A stretch of DNA of 52,087 nucleotides from Chloroflexota bacterium (GTDB taxonomy: Bacteria; Chloroflexota; UBA6077): assembly GCA_021845945.1 (NCBI GenBank), contig JAJZRD010000004.1, forward strand, positions 1-52,087, in the 5' to 3' direction. Position numbers and translations under genes: made by a program. Below, in pieces: positions 10,596-20,183 of the stretch. Each line of letters starts with the position of its first letter. Within the stretch, counting starts at the first letter, position 1. The notes below the pieces were generated by a model. It was not told the DNA's origin, searched no databases, and saw only the letters and a program-made list of their open reading frames with translations.

Positions 10596-12203
10596 CTAGC
10601 TTGCGCTTCTTGCCAGCGTCAAGCTCTCCGACAGCAGGGTCGCAGCCCTCTGCTCCAGGGATGCCACCTCGGCCTCCAGGGCCTCCGGCTTCTGCTCGGG
10701 ACTCAGAGAGGAAAGGTTCACCCGAACGTTGAGGCAGGCACCCAGGACCGCCGCATGAGCCGCCAGTGCCGCCACGCATCCATCGGTTCGAGCCACCGGG
10801 TTCCCCAGCCTGCACGCGTCCAGAGCCAGCTCCATGGCCTCCAGGGAGGTGCGGGCGCTCTCCAGCGGCACCAACGCCGCCCGCAGGGAGGCCTCCTGCA
10901 GCTGCTTGGAAGCCTCGGGGCCCCCGTCTCTCGCCTTACGGAATGCCTCCATGTAGCACCGGTAGGCAGCGGAGTCCTCCTCAACCAACTCCAGAAGCCG
11001 AGCCCGCAGCGGCTCCGCCCGCCCCTCGAGCCCCTTCATCTTCCCTTCCACGGCGACGAACCGCTTCCGGCCCAGGGTCAGGCGGGAGACCATCGCGACC
11101 AGGGCGGAGGCCAGGGCGCCCATCAGGGCGGAGACGCTGCCGCCCCCCGGGACCGCCTCGGAGGAGGCCACCCGGGCGCTGAAGCCGGCCACGGAGTCGT
11201 CAATAAGGGCAGGGGCGACGTCTCCCTCACCCTTCGAGGATAGGCGGGAATCGGTGGGAGAGCCCTCACCCTGACCCTCTCCCAAAGGGAGAGGGGAATA
11301 GAGGTCCTCCAGTAACCGGTACTCCAGCACCTGGGAGCGGGAGAAGGAGTTGAGCTGCAGGTAGTGCTCCGCCGCATCCAGAAGGGCTTCGGCCGAGACG
11401 AGGCCCACCACCTCGCTCTCCACGGTGGTGACGCCGTAGCGAGCGGCCTCGGACCGGATCATCTCCATCACTCGATGGATCGGGGTGCCCGAGCTGTTGA
11501 CCAGGTTCATGGAGACGTGGACCCGCCCCGCCTCGTTGGGTGCGATGCCCAAAGCCTTGACGTAGCGCAGCCCGCCGGTCTGGTGGCGCACCGCCTTGGC
11601 GATGGCCTTGGCGATGGATTGGTCCGGGGTGTCCAGGTAGACGTTGTAGGCCACCAACAGGTGGCGAGCGCCCACGGCCGCGGCGCCGGCGGAAGGGTGC
11701 AGGGCGTTGGGGCCGAAGTCGGGGGTCCTGGAGGGATCGGTGCCCACCAGTTGAAGGAGCCCCTCGAACTGCGGGCCGCGCACTTCGGCCAGGTTCTTTC
11801 GATCCGGGCGGGTCGCCGCCTCCTCGTACAGGAAGACGGGGACGGACAGCTCGCGACCGATCCGCTCCCCCACCTGCCGGGCCAGTGCCACGCAGTCGGC
11901 CATCTGGACCCCACGGATGGGGATGAAGGGGACCACGTCCGCGGCGCCCATGCGGGGATGCTCCCCCTGGTGATGGCGCAGATCGATCAGCTTCGCCGCC
12001 TCCGCCACCCCGCGAAAAGCCGCCTCGCCCACGGCCTCAGGGCCCCCGATGATGGTGACCACCGACCGGTTGTGGCCGGCGTCCATGCTCTTATCCAGCA
12101 GACGGACCCCCGGCACCGCGATCATGGCGGCGACGATCCGATCGACGACGGCAGGATCCCTGCCCTCGCTGAAGTTGGGTACGCACTCTACCAGGCCCGC
12201 CAC
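10596..12203 (-). CDS. ftcD: Glutamate formiminotransferase / formiminotetrahydrofolate cyclodeaminase
   Basis: This 535-residue bifunctional enzyme has the formiminotransferase domain in residues 1-300 (VECVPNFSEGRD at the start; GEHPRMGAADVVPFIP) and a cyclodeaminase domain from about 330 (VASSEAVPGGGSVSALMGAL). It moves the formimino group of N-formiminoglutamate to tetrahydrofolate and then releases ammonia to give methenyl-THF, the last steps of histidine degradation. Start chosen: GTG at 12,203, seven bases after AAGGAGG (12,211-12,217); a TTG at 12,209 would leave one base. That site overlaps the hutI stop codon, so translation is coupled. Residues about 302-327, the linker between the domains, are encoded by a repeat element (see 11,221-11,297). 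Ends in TAG. Confidence 0.95.
   Translation of the reverse strand: MAGLVECVPNFSEGRDPAVVDRIVAAMIAVPGVRLLDKSMDAGHNRSVVTIIGGPEAVGEAAFRGVAEAAKLIDLRHHQGEHPRMGAADVVPFIPIRGVQMADCVALARQVGERIGRELSVPVFLYEEAATRPDRKNLAEVRGPQFEGLLQLVGTDPSRTPDFGPNALHPSAGAAAVGARHLLVAYNVYLDTPDQSIAKAIAKAVRHQTGGLRYVKALGIAPNEAGRVHVSMNLVNSSGTPIHRVMEMIRSEAARYGVTTVESEVVGLVSAEALLDAAEHYLQLNSFSRSQVLEYRLLEDLYSPLPLGEGQGEGSPTDSRLSSKGEGDVAPALIDDSVAGFSARVASSEAVPGGGSVSALMGALASALVAMVSRLTLGRKRFVAVEGKMKGLEGRAEPLRARLLELVEEDSAAYRCYMEAFRKARDGGPEASKQLQEASLRAALVPLESARTSLEAMELALDACRLGNPVARTDGCVAALAAHAAVLGACLNVRVNLSSLSPEQKPEALEAEVASLEQRAATLLSESLTLARSAS
11221..11297. repeat. Palindromic repeat inside ftcD, in frame
   Basis: A 9-bp stem CCCTCTCCC/GGGAGAGGG with loop AAA (11,275-11,295) adjoins CCCTCACCC motifs. 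The same element is intergenic at 13,486-13,518, 17,027-17,131 and 18,376-18,480. Here it is translated as SPLPLGEGQGEGS and neighbouring residues in the inter-domain linker, without breaking the frame. Confidence 0.85.
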
Positions 12204-12215
12204 AGTCAAGCCTCC

Positions 12216-13481
12216 TTATGCTTCCCACACCAAGCGGCCGTCCTTGAGGACGGTGCGGACCAGGTTCCGGCCGAACCAGTAGGCCAGGTGGAGGTGGGAG
12301 GGCGCCTCCAGGATCACCAGATCGGCCCGCTTGCCCGGCACCAGGCTGCCCACCTCCTCCCCCAGCCCCACGGCGTAGGCCGCGTTCAGGGTCCCCGCTA
12401 CCACGGCCTCCGCGGGGGTCAGCAACCGCCGCAGGCAGGCGAGCCCCATGATCAGGGGCATCGACAGCATCGGGCAGCTGCCGGGGTTGAAGTCGGTGGC
12501 CAGGGCCACCGGCACCCCCGCCCCGATCAGCCGACGGGCGGGCGCCCAGGTGGTCTCCATCAGCATCAGCGCTGCCCCCGGGAGCAGCACGGCGACGGTC
12601 CCGGCCTCGGCGAGGGCGGCGATCTCCTCCTCGGTGGCGTGCTCCAGATGGTCGGCCGAGACGGCGCCGAGATCGGCGGCCAGTCGAGCGCCCCCCAGGG
12701 AGGACTTCTGCTCGGCGTGGATCTTGGGCGCCAGCCCGTGAGCCAGGCCGGCCTCCAGCACCCGCCGGCTCTGCTCCACCGAGAAGGCTCCCCGCTCGCA
12801 GAAGACGTCGCAGTAGCGGGCCAACCCCTCGGCGGCGACCCGGGGGATCATCTCCTCGACGACCAGGTCGACGTAGGCCTCCGGCCGGCCCCGATACTCG
12901 GGCGGGACGGCGTGGGCACCCAGGAAGGTCGGCACCACCCTCTGGGGCCCCTTCCGCCCGAGGGCAGCGGCCACCCTCAGCATCTTCAGCTCGTCCTCGG
13001 TGGAGAGGCCGTAGCCGCTCTTGATCTCCACCGTCGTGGTGCCGTGGCGGAGCATCTCCTCCAGGTAGCCCCGCGCACGCAGCTCCAGCTGCTCGGCGGA
13101 GGTGGCCCGGGTCGCGCGAACGGTGCTGAGGATCCCTCCCCCCTTGGCCAGGATCTCCAGGTAGCCGGCCCCCTCCAGCCGCCGAGCGAACTCGTCGGCC
13201 CGGTCGCCGGCGAAGACGGCGTGGGTATGCGGATCCACGAAGCCGGGGAGCACCGTCCTTCCGGAGGCATCGATCACCCGAGCCCCGGCCGCCACCTCCA
13301 CCGAGGCGCGCACCTCGGAGGTGGCGCCCACGGCCAGGATCCGACCGTCCTCCCCGGCGGCCAGGGCACCGTCCGGTATCAGCCCCAGCTCGCCCTGGGC
13401 CGCCCCCTTCCGGGGGCCGGCCGGTCCCGCCAGGGTGATCATCTCGGCAGCGTGTTCTATCAGGAGGGCTGCCTGGCTCAT
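12216..13481 (-). CDS. hutI: Imidazolonepropionase
   Basis: This 421-residue amidohydrolase opens imidazolone-5-propionate to N-formimino-L-glutamate, step three of histidine degradation. Visible motifs are GFVDPHTHAVFAGDRADEF (metal His pair and substrate loop), TVEIKSGYGL, FLGAHAVPPEY, FCERGAFS and KIHAEQ, with SADHLEHATEEE toward the C-terminus. The open frame runs 43 codons further upstream, but those read through a repeat (NLPLPLGEGRGEG) and are not conserved; the ATG at 13,481 gives MSQAALLIEHAAEM and is preceded by GAGGG supplied by the repeat. It follows livF after a repeat-filled gap and is coupled to ftcD downstream. Confidence 0.95.
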   Translation of the reverse strand: MSQAALLIEHAAEMITLAGPAGPRKGAAQGELGLIPDGALAAGEDGRILAVGATSEVRASVEVAAGARVIDASGRTVLPGFVDPHTHAVFAGDRADEFARRLEGAGYLEILAKGGGILSTVRATRATSAEQLELRARGYLEEMLRHGTTTVEIKSGYGLSTEDELKMLRVAAALGRKGPQRVVPTFLGAHAVPPEYRGRPEAYVDLVVEEMIPRVAAEGLARYCDVFCERGAFSVEQSRRVLEAGLAHGLAPKIHAEQKSSLGGARLAADLGAVSADHLEHATEEEIAALAEAGTVAVLLPGAALMLMETTWAPARRLIGAGVPVALATDFNPGSCPMLSMPLIMGLACLRRLLTPAEAVVAGTLNAAYAVGLGEEVGSLVPGKRADLVILEAPSHLHLAYWFGRNLVRTVLKDGRLVWEA

Positions 13482-13485
13482 AATG

Positions 13486-13595
13486 CCCTCACCCCGACCC
13501 TCTCCCAGAGGGAGAGGGAGATTTCGAGCGCAGGGCGGGACCCTGTGCCCGCCGCCCGCCCAGCACTCGTAGGTTCGGGCGGCAGGGCAGAGCGC
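13486..13595. repeat. Two palindromic repeats between livF and hutI
   Basis: 13,498-13,518 is CCCTCTCCC-AGA-GGGAGAGGG, the family also found inside ftcD and around livK. About 13,571-13,593 is a second type (GGCAGGGCAGAGCGCCCTGCC) that recurs near 24,402-24,424. The first also supplies the hutI ribosome binding site. Confidence 0.8.
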
Positions 13596-13614
13596 CCTGC
13601 CCCAGATCATCTTC

Positions 13615-14327
<713 letters not shown>

Positions 14328-14331
<4 letters not shown>

Positions 14332-15095
14332 TCGTCGTCCTCGCGACCCAGGTAGGCCTCGATCACCTTGGGGTCGGCGCTGACGCCGGCGGGATCCCCC
14401 TCGGCGATCTTCGCCCCGTGGTCCAGCACCACCACGTGGTCGCTGTGCCCCATGACCAGCCCCATGTTGTGCTCGATAAGCAGAACGGTCATTCCCCGCC
14501 TGCGAAGGTCGTCGATCAGCCTCAGCAGATCTTCGATCTCCGCCTGCACCAGCCCCGCCGTCGGCTCGTCCAGCAGCAGCAGCCGCGGCTCCAGGGCCAC
14601 CGCTCGGGCCAGCTCCAGACGTCGCTGCATCCCGTAGGGTAGCTCCCTGGCCACCTCCCCAGCCTGCCTCTCCAGCCCCACGAAAGCCAGCAGCTTCTCT
14701 GCCTCCTTCACCAGCTTCGGGTCCTGGCTGCGGCGCAATCCGCCGAAGAAGCCGCGGTTCATCCGAGCGCCCAGGGCCGCGATCACGTTCTCTCGAGCCG
14801 TGAGGGTGCCAAACAGCCGCATGTTCTGGAAGGTCCGGGCCAGCCCGGCGCGGGCCAGATGGTGGGCTCCCCACCCGGTCACGTCTCGGCCCTCGAAGAC
14901 CACCCGGCCGCCCGTGGGCCGGATGATGCCGGTGACCACGTTGAAGAGGGTGGTCTTGCCCGCCCCGTTGGGGCCGATCAGCGAGGTGATGGAGCCGGCG
15001 GCCACCCCGAAGCTCACCTCGGAGAGGGCGGTGACACCACCGAAGCGGCGGGTGAGGCCATGGATCTCCAGGAGGACCGGTAGAGGCTCAGCCAT
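14328..15095 (-). CDS. livG: Branched-chain amino acid-type ABC transporter ATPase LivG
   Basis: This 255-residue ATPase has Walker A GPNGAGKTTLFNVVTG, signature LPYGMQRRLELARAVAL (the usual Ser and Gln of LSYGQQ are replaced), Walker B LLLLDEPTAGL and switch region LLIEHNMGLVM. The FQNMRLFGTLTARENV segment is typical of LivG. Start overlaps the livM stop by eight bases, so the genes are coupled. The unusual signature start (LPYG) is worth noting but still within ABC variation. Confidence 0.95.
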
Positions 15096-15990
15096 GCTTC
15101 GCCCGCCACTTGAGGGATCGAGCCCGCAGCCGTCGGGCGACCCAGGAGCGCTCGCCCAGCAGACCGCCCGGCTGGAAGACCATGACGGCCACGATCAACG
15201 CGCCGTACACCGACATCCGGTATTCGGCCAGGGGCCGGAACAGCTCGGGCGCCATCCCCAGCAGCAGCGCCCCCAACAGCGCCCCGCGGACGGTGCCCAT
15301 GCCCCCGACCACGATCATCGCCAGCGCTGTGATGCTTTCGTTGAAGCCGAAGTTGTAGGCGATGATGAAGCCCAGGTGGTGGGCCAGCAAAGAGCCGGCC
15401 AGCCCCGCGTAGCCCGCCCCGATGGCGAAGGCCAGCACCTTCAGCCGGGTGACGTCCAGCCCCATGGCTCGGGCGGCCAGCTCGTCGTCCCGCAGCGCCC
15501 GCCAGCCGAGGCCTATCCAGGAGCGGTCCAGCCAGAGGCTCAGCGCCACTCCCAGGGCAGCCAGGATCGCCACCATGAGAAAGAAGGTGTCGGTGCCGAA
15601 GCTGAAGCTGCCGACGGAGGGGTACGGGATGCCGCCGATCCCCAGGGATCCGCCGGTGAAGGGCAGGTAGAGGGCCAGGCTCTGGGTAACCAGGCCCAAA
15701 CCCAGGGTGACGATGGCCAGGAAGTCCTCCTTCAGCCGGAGGCTCGGCAACCCCAGCAGCACCCCCAGTCCGGCCGCCACCACCACCGAAAGGGGCATGG
15801 TGACGAACCAGGACCAGCCCAGGTTCGTCGTCAAGATCGCCGTGGTGTAGGCACCGAAGGCGTAGAAGGCTGCGTGGCCCAGACTCACCTGGCCGGCGTA
15901 GCCGGTGATGATGTTGAGGCCCAGGGCCATCAGGACCCAGATACCCACCACTATCCCAACCGTGAGCGCGTAGCTGTCCAGCCCTACCAA
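15088..15990 (-). CDS. livM: Branched-chain amino acid-type ABC permease LivM
   Basis: This 300-residue permease has about eight membrane helices and the conserved NIITGYAGQVSLGHAAFYAFGAY segment of LivM (the first helices) and GGMGTVRGALLGALLL near the C-terminus, which contacts the ATPases. The start is TTG, with AGAGG eight bases upstream; no ATG or GTG in frame fits the family start. It is separated from livH by 134 bases holding a palindromic repeat. Confidence 0.93.
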   Translation of the reverse strand: MVGLDSYALTVGIVVGIWVLMALGLNIITGYAGQVSLGHAAFYAFGAYTTAILTTNLGWSWFVTMPLSVVVAAGLGVLLGLPSLRLKEDFLAIVTLGLGLVTQSLALYLPFTGGSLGIGGIPYPSVGSFSFGTDTFFLMVAILAALGVALSLWLDRSWIGLGWRALRDDELAARAMGLDVTRLKVLAFAIGAGYAGLAGSLLAHHLGFIIAYNFGFNESITALAMIVVGGMGTVRGALLGALLLGMAPELFRPLAEYRMSVYGALIVAVMVFQPGGLLGERSWVARRLRARSLKWRAKHG

Positions 15991-16055
15991 AGGGATAACC
16001 TCTTCGTGTACTCGACCTCGGCCCCGAGGACCGGGCTAACCGATACGAGCCGCGC

Positions 16056-16114
16056 GTAGCAACGACCTCAGTCGTTCGTAACCACGAGGAACCAACGACT
16101 GAAGTCGTTACTAC
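16056..16114. repeat. Inverted repeat, copy 2
   Basis: The arms (16,056-16,076 and 16,094-16,114) pair over 21 bases with two mismatches and belong to the same family as 31-95 (right arm AACGACTGAAGTCGTTACTA). Copy 1 is perfect; here the left arm carries two transitions, so this copy looks older or less constrained. Confidence 0.88.
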
Positions 16115-16124
16115 AATGAGCTAC

Positions 16125-16991
16125 TCACACCTTGTCCACGGACCGCCCGAACAGCCCCTGGGGACGGAAGAGCAGGATGGCGATCAGCAGCACGAAGGCG
16201 ATGGCGTCGCGCCCCAGGGGCAGGTTGAAGTAGCCCGTCGCCAGGGTCTCCACCAACCCGAGAGCCAGCGCGGCCACCACGGCGCCGGGGACGCTCCCGA
16301 GCCCGCCCAGCACCACGATGGCGAAGGCCTTCATGCCGGGAATGGCGCCCATCCCGGGCTCCACGGCGTTGAAGTACATCCCCACCAGCACGCCCGCCAG
16401 CCCGGCCAGGGCGCTGCCAACGAAGAAGGTGAGGGCCACCACCCGGTTCACGTCGATCCCCATGGAAGCCGCGGTCTGGCTGTCCTGGGCTACGGCCTGG
16501 AGGCCGAGGCCCACCTTTGTTCCGCGGATCAGGTACACCAGCAGGGCCAGCCCCAGCAGGCTCGCGGCGAAGACCAGCCCCTGCTTGAAGGTCAACTGCA
16601 CGGGGCCGAAGATCACGCTGCCGGGGAAGTCGGTCGGAAACGGCCTGGTATAGGGGCCGGCGGCTCGACGCAGCATGTCCTCCAGGAAGATGTACACCCC
16701 GACGCCTGCGATGAGGGGTGCGATGGGCGACTCCCCCCGCAACCTCCGGTAGACCAGTCTCTCGATCAACACGCCCAGGACGCCTGCCACCACCAGCGCC
16801 AGGGCCAGCGCGGGCCAGAAGGGCAGGCCGCTGGCCACCATCAGAAACAGCGCCACGTAGGCCGTCACCATGTAGACGCCGCCGTGGGCGAAGTGGAGTA
16901 CCCGCAGCACGCCGTAAACCAGGGCGAGCCCGGTGGCTATCAGGGCGTAGACGATGCCTATTGTCAGACCATTCGCAAGTTGCTGAAGCAT
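16125..16991 (-). CDS. livH: Branched-chain amino acid-type ABC permease LivH
   Basis: This 288-residue permease has about eight membrane helices, starting MLQQLANGLTIGIVYALIA, with LRVLHFAHGGVYMVTAYV (helix 2, LivH hallmark) and VVLGGLGSVPGAVVAALALG (ATPase-coupling loop). It pairs with LivM to form the channel. ATG with AAGGA nearby. The gene lies just downstream of livK across one copy of a 105-bp repeat. Confidence 0.94.
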   Translation of the reverse strand: MLQQLANGLTIGIVYALIATGLALVYGVLRVLHFAHGGVYMVTAYVALFLMVASGLPFWPALALALVVAGVLGVLIERLVYRRLRGESPIAPLIAGVGVYIFLEDMLRRAAGPYTRPFPTDFPGSVIFGPVQLTFKQGLVFAASLLGLALLVYLIRGTKVGLGLQAVAQDSQTAASMGIDVNRVVALTFFVGSALAGLAGVLVGMYFNAVEPGMGAIPGMKAFAIVVLGGLGSVPGAVVAALALGLVETLATGYFNLPLGRDAIAFVLLIAILLFRPQGLFGRSVDKV

Positions 16992-17026
16992 CTTGTCCTT
17001 ATGACGGGGGACGGGGTTGTCTCTCT

Positions 17027-17131
17027 CCCTCTCCCTCTGGGAGAGGGTCGGGGTGAGGGCCGTTTGGTTGGCAACGTCTCAGCCCTCACCCGCCCTCGCT
17101 GCGCTCGGTCGGCCTCTCCCAAAGGGAGAGG
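17027..17131. repeat. 105-bp composite palindromic repeat, copy A
   Basis: It is bounded by two hairpins, CCCTCTCCC-TCT-GGGAGAGGG (17,027-17,047) and CCTCTCCC-AAA-GGGAGAGG (17,113-17,131), with GGTGAGGGC and GCCCTCACC as an inner inverted pair. Copy B at 18,376-18,480 has the same length and orientation and differs at five positions. The two copies flank livK directly. Confidence 0.92.
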
Positions 17132-17165
17132 CGATCGTGCGTCTCCCACTCTCCGCGTCTACACC

Positions 17166-18350
17166 CTACTTAGCGGCCGGATCGAACTTGTCCACGTACT
17201 GGAACTCGCCGTTCTGCACCTTCACCAGGAAGATGGTCTTCACCACCTCGCGGTCCTTGTCGAACTTCACGTTGCCCGCTATGCCCTCGATGTTGGTCGC
17301 GGGCAGCGCGCCCTTGATCTGATCGGGGGTGGTCCCACCCCGCTTCATGGCGTCGGCCAGGACGGCCACGGAGTCGTAGGCCGAGGCGGCAAGGAAGTCC
17401 GGGGTGCCTCCGCCGTACTTGGCCTTGTAGTTCTTGATGAAGTCCTGGACCTTCGGGCGAGGATCCTGCCGCGAGAAATCGGTGGTCAGGATGACGCCCT
17501 CGGCGTCCTTGCCCGCCAGCTTGGGGAACTCCGGAGAGTCCACGCCGTCGGTGGACACGATCGGCTTGGTGAAGCCCATCTGCCGGGCCTGCTGGACTAT
17601 CAGGGAAGCCTCGGCATAGTACCCGACCACGTACAGGGCATCGGGGCTGGAGTCCTTCACCGCCGTGATCAGGGGTGCGAAGTCCTTCTGGCCGATGGAG
17701 TAGGTCCGGGCGATGGGCACAGTCCCTCCGCCGCTCTTCATCGCCGCGTCGAAGCCTTCGGCGATGCTCTTGCCGTAGTCGTTGTCCACGTTCAGCATGG
17801 CGATCTTCTTGTAGTTCAGCTTCTTGGTGGCGTAGTCCGCCATCGCCTGGCCCTGAACCTGGCCCACGTAGATGATCCGGTAGATGTAGTCGCCGGCCTT
17901 GGTGATCTCAGGGTGCACCGCGTAGGCGACTACCATGGGGAGCTTGGCCCGCTGGAAGATCGGACCCGCCGCCCGAGAGGGCGTGCTGTAGGAGCCGTCC
18001 ACCACGGCCGCAACCTTGTCCTGCTCGATCAGCTTCTGGGCAACGCTGGAAGCCTGCTCCGACTTGTTCTGGTCGTCGTAGGGGACCAGAACGAGCTTGA
18101 CGCCGGGGATCGCGTTGGCCGCGTTCAGCTCGTTGATGGCCATCTCAGCGCCGTTCTTCGCGCTGGTGCCATCGGAGGCCGAGTCGCCCGTCAGCGGGCC
18201 GAAGAAACCGATCTTGACATCTTTCGCTCCTCCCGCCGCCGTGCCTCCCGCGGAGCTCGACGGCTGCGACTGGCACGCGCTCAGCGCAACGACCGCGACC
18301 ACCGCGAGCGCGGCTAACCCAACCAATGGCCATCGTAGCGACATCCTCAT
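17166..18350 (-). CDS. livK: Branched-chain amino acid-type ABC substrate-binding lipoprotein
   Basis: This 394-residue receptor has a leader of 25 residues ending in the lipobox LSAC (Cys 26), a short Ser/Gly-rich linker, then the peripla-BP-6 fold starting VKIGFFGPLTGDSASDGTSAKNGAEMA. GSYSTPSRAAGPIFQRAKLP and NVDNDYGKSIAEGF mark the two lobes. Start chosen: ATG at 18,350, seven to eight bases after GAGGAGG; a GTG at 18,359 overlaps that site. It is the only receptor in the cluster, between hutU and livH, so its ligand is probably histidine, urocanate or another imidazole compound; this is inferred from context only. Confidence 0.93.
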   Translation of the reverse strand: MRMSLRWPLVGLAALAVVAVVALSACQSQPSSSAGGTAAGGAKDVKIGFFGPLTGDSASDGTSAKNGAEMAINELNAANAIPGVKLVLVPYDDQNKSEQASSVAQKLIEQDKVAAVVDGSYSTPSRAAGPIFQRAKLPMVVAYAVHPEITKAGDYIYRIIYVGQVQGQAMADYATKKLNYKKIAMLNVDNDYGKSIAEGFDAAMKSGGGTVPIARTYSIGQKDFAPLITAVKDSSPDALYVVGYYAEASLIVQQARQMGFTKPIVSTDGVDSPEFPKLAGKDAEGVILTTDFSRQDPRPKVQDFIKNYKAKYGGGTPDFLAASAYDSVAVLADAMKRGGTTPDQIKGALPATNIEGIAGNVKFDKDREVVKTIFLVKVQNGEFQYVDKFDPAAK

Positions 18351-18375
18351 CGTGGGCACCTCCTCTTCATTGTCT

Positions 18376-18480
18376 CCCTCTCCCTTTGGGAGAGGGTCAG
18401 GGTGAGGGCTGTTTGGTTGGCAACGTCTCAGCCCTCACCCGCCCTCGCTGCACTCGGTCGGCCTCTCCCAAGGGGAGAGG
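18376..18480. repeat. 105-bp composite palindromic repeat, copy B
   Basis: It is five differences from copy A (17,027-17,131), with the same orientation and the same outer hairpins (CCCTCTCCC-TTT-GGGAGAGGG at 18,376-18,396). It lies between hutU and livK. A folded transcript of this element would sit between two operon genes and could affect mRNA stability. Confidence 0.92.
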
Positions 18481-18492
18481 CGGTACGAGCAC

Positions 18493-20160
18493 CTACTCCT
18501 CCAGACTGGGGAGCCGGATGCCCAGCTCCCGGGCCGTCTCGATCGCCTCGGGATACCCCGCGTCGGCGTGGCGCACCACCCCCATGCCGGGGTCCGTCTT
18601 CAGCACCCTGGCCAGCTTCCGCTCCGCCCGCTCGCTGCCGTCGGCCACGATCACCAGGCCGGCGTGCAGACTGAAGCCCATCCCCACACCGCCGCCGTGA
18701 TGGACGCTCACCCAGCTTCCGCCGGCCGAGCAGTTGATCAGAGCGTTCAGGATCGCCCAGTCGGCGATGGCGTCTGACCCGTCCCGCATCGCCTCGGTCT
18801 CGCGATAGGGGGAGGCCACGGAACCGGCGTCCAGGTGATCGCGGCCGATCACGACCGGCCCTTTCAGCACCCCCTCCCGGACCATTCGGTTGAACTCCAG
18901 ACCCGCCCGGTCCCGCTCCCCATAGCCCAGCCAGCAGATGCGGGCGGGCAAACCCTGGAAGTGGATCTTCTGGCGGGCCAGGGTCAGCCACCGCTTCATG
19001 CTGGCGTTCTCGGGGAAGAGCCTCAGGAGAGCCTCGTCGGTGCGATAGATGTCCTCGGGATCGCCGGAGAGGGCGGCCCACCGGAAGGGCCCCTTGCCCC
19101 GGCAGAAGAGCGGCCGGATGAAGGCGGGGACGAAGCCCGGGTAGCTGAAGGCGTCCTCCACGCCGGCCTCTTTGCCCCGCTGCCGCAGGTTGTTTCCGTA
19201 GTCGAAGACCACGGCGCCCCTCCGGACGAACTCCAACATCGCCTTCACGTGCTCGGCCATGGAGCGATAGGCCAGTTCCACGTAGCGGGCCCGATCTGTG
19301 CGCCGCAGCTCCTCGGCCTGGGCAACGCTCATCCCCTGAGGCACGTACATGGAGGGGTCGTGGGCCGGGGTCTGGTCGGTGACGATGTCCGGGGTGATCC
19401 CCCTCCGGATCAGCTCGTTGGTCACGTCGGCGGCGTTGGCCTGCAGGGCGATGGAGAGGGGCCGCCCTGCCTCCTGGGCCTCGCGCGCCTTCGCCAGCGC
19501 CTCGTCCAGGCTCGCGGTCCAGCTATCCAGGTAGCCGGTCTCCAGCCGCCGCTGGATCCGGCGCTCGTCCACCTCGGCTATGATGGCGACGCCCTCGTTC
19601 ATGGTGATGGCCAGGGGCTGGGCGCCCCCCATGCCGCCCAGGCCGGCGGTCAGCACCAGCCTCCCGCGCAGGGTGCCGCCGAAGTGCCGATCCGCGGCCG
19701 TGGCCAGGGTCTCGTAGGTCCCCTGGACGATCCCCTGGCTCCCGATGTAGATCCAGCTGCCGGCGGTCATCTGGCCGTACATGGTGAGACCCATCGCCTC
19801 GAGCCGGTCGAACTCCTCCCAGGTGGCCCAGTGGGGAACCAGGAGGGAGTTGGCGATCAGCACCCGGGGCGCATCCTCGTGGGTGCGGAACACGGCCACC
19901 GGCTTTCCGCTCTGCACCAGCAGGGTCTCGTCGTTCTCCAGCCGCCGCAGCTCGCGGACTATGGCGTCGAAGGCCTCCCAGGAGCGGGCGGCTTTCCCCC
20001 GCCCGCCGTACACCACCAGATCCTGCGGGCGCTCGCCCACCTCGGGATCCAGGTTGTTCATCAACATGCGGAGAGCCGCTTCCTGCTCCCACCCTTTGCA
20101 GCTGAGCTGACCGCCGCGGGGAGCCCGAATCACCCGCGGTCCCGTCGTGGTTGTCGCCAT
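18493..20160 (-). CDS. hutU: Urocanate hydratase
   Basis: This 555-residue urocanase, normal length, adds water to urocanate to give imidazolone propionate using tightly bound NAD as an electrophile. Signatures are [21 protein letters not shown] near the N-terminus, [38 protein letters not shown] (NAD-binding region) and [19 protein letters not shown] at about 470. ATG behind AAGGAGGG. It is the first enzyme gene after the regulator, 23 bases from the iclR stop, so both are on one transcript. The catalytic Cys region should be checked in an alignment. Confidence 0.96.
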   Translation of the reverse strand: MATTTTGPRVIRAPRGGQLSCKGWEQEAALRMLMNNLDPEVGERPQDLVVYGGRGKAARSWEAFDAIVRELRRLENDETLLVQSGKPVAVFRTHEDAPRVLIANSLLVPHWATWEEFDRLEAMGLTMYGQMTAGSWIYIGSQGIVQGTYETLATAADRHFGGTLRGRLVLTAGLGGMGGAQPLAITMNEGVAIIAEVDERRIQRRLETGYLDSWTASLDEALAKAREAQEAGRPLSIALQANAADVTNELIRRGITPDIVTDQTPAHDPSMYVPQGMSVAQAEELRRTDRARYVELAYRSMAEHVKAMLEFVRRGAVVFDYGNNLRQRGKEAGVEDAFSYPGFVPAFIRPLFCRGKGPFRWAALSGDPEDIYRTDEALLRLFPENASMKRWLTLARQKIHFQGLPARICWLGYGERDRAGLEFNRMVREGVLKGPVVIGRDHLDAGSVASPYRETEAMRDGSDAIADWAILNALINCSAGGSWVSVHHGGGVGMGFSLHAGLVIVADGSERAERKLARVLKTDPGMGVVRHADAGYPEAIETARELGIRLPSLEE

Positions 20161-20183
20161 GGCTGTCCCTCCTTAGCCAGACA

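Noticed and set aside
16116..18317. Long plus-strand open frame opposite livH and livK
   Set aside because: It reads through both repeat copies and has no recognisable domain.
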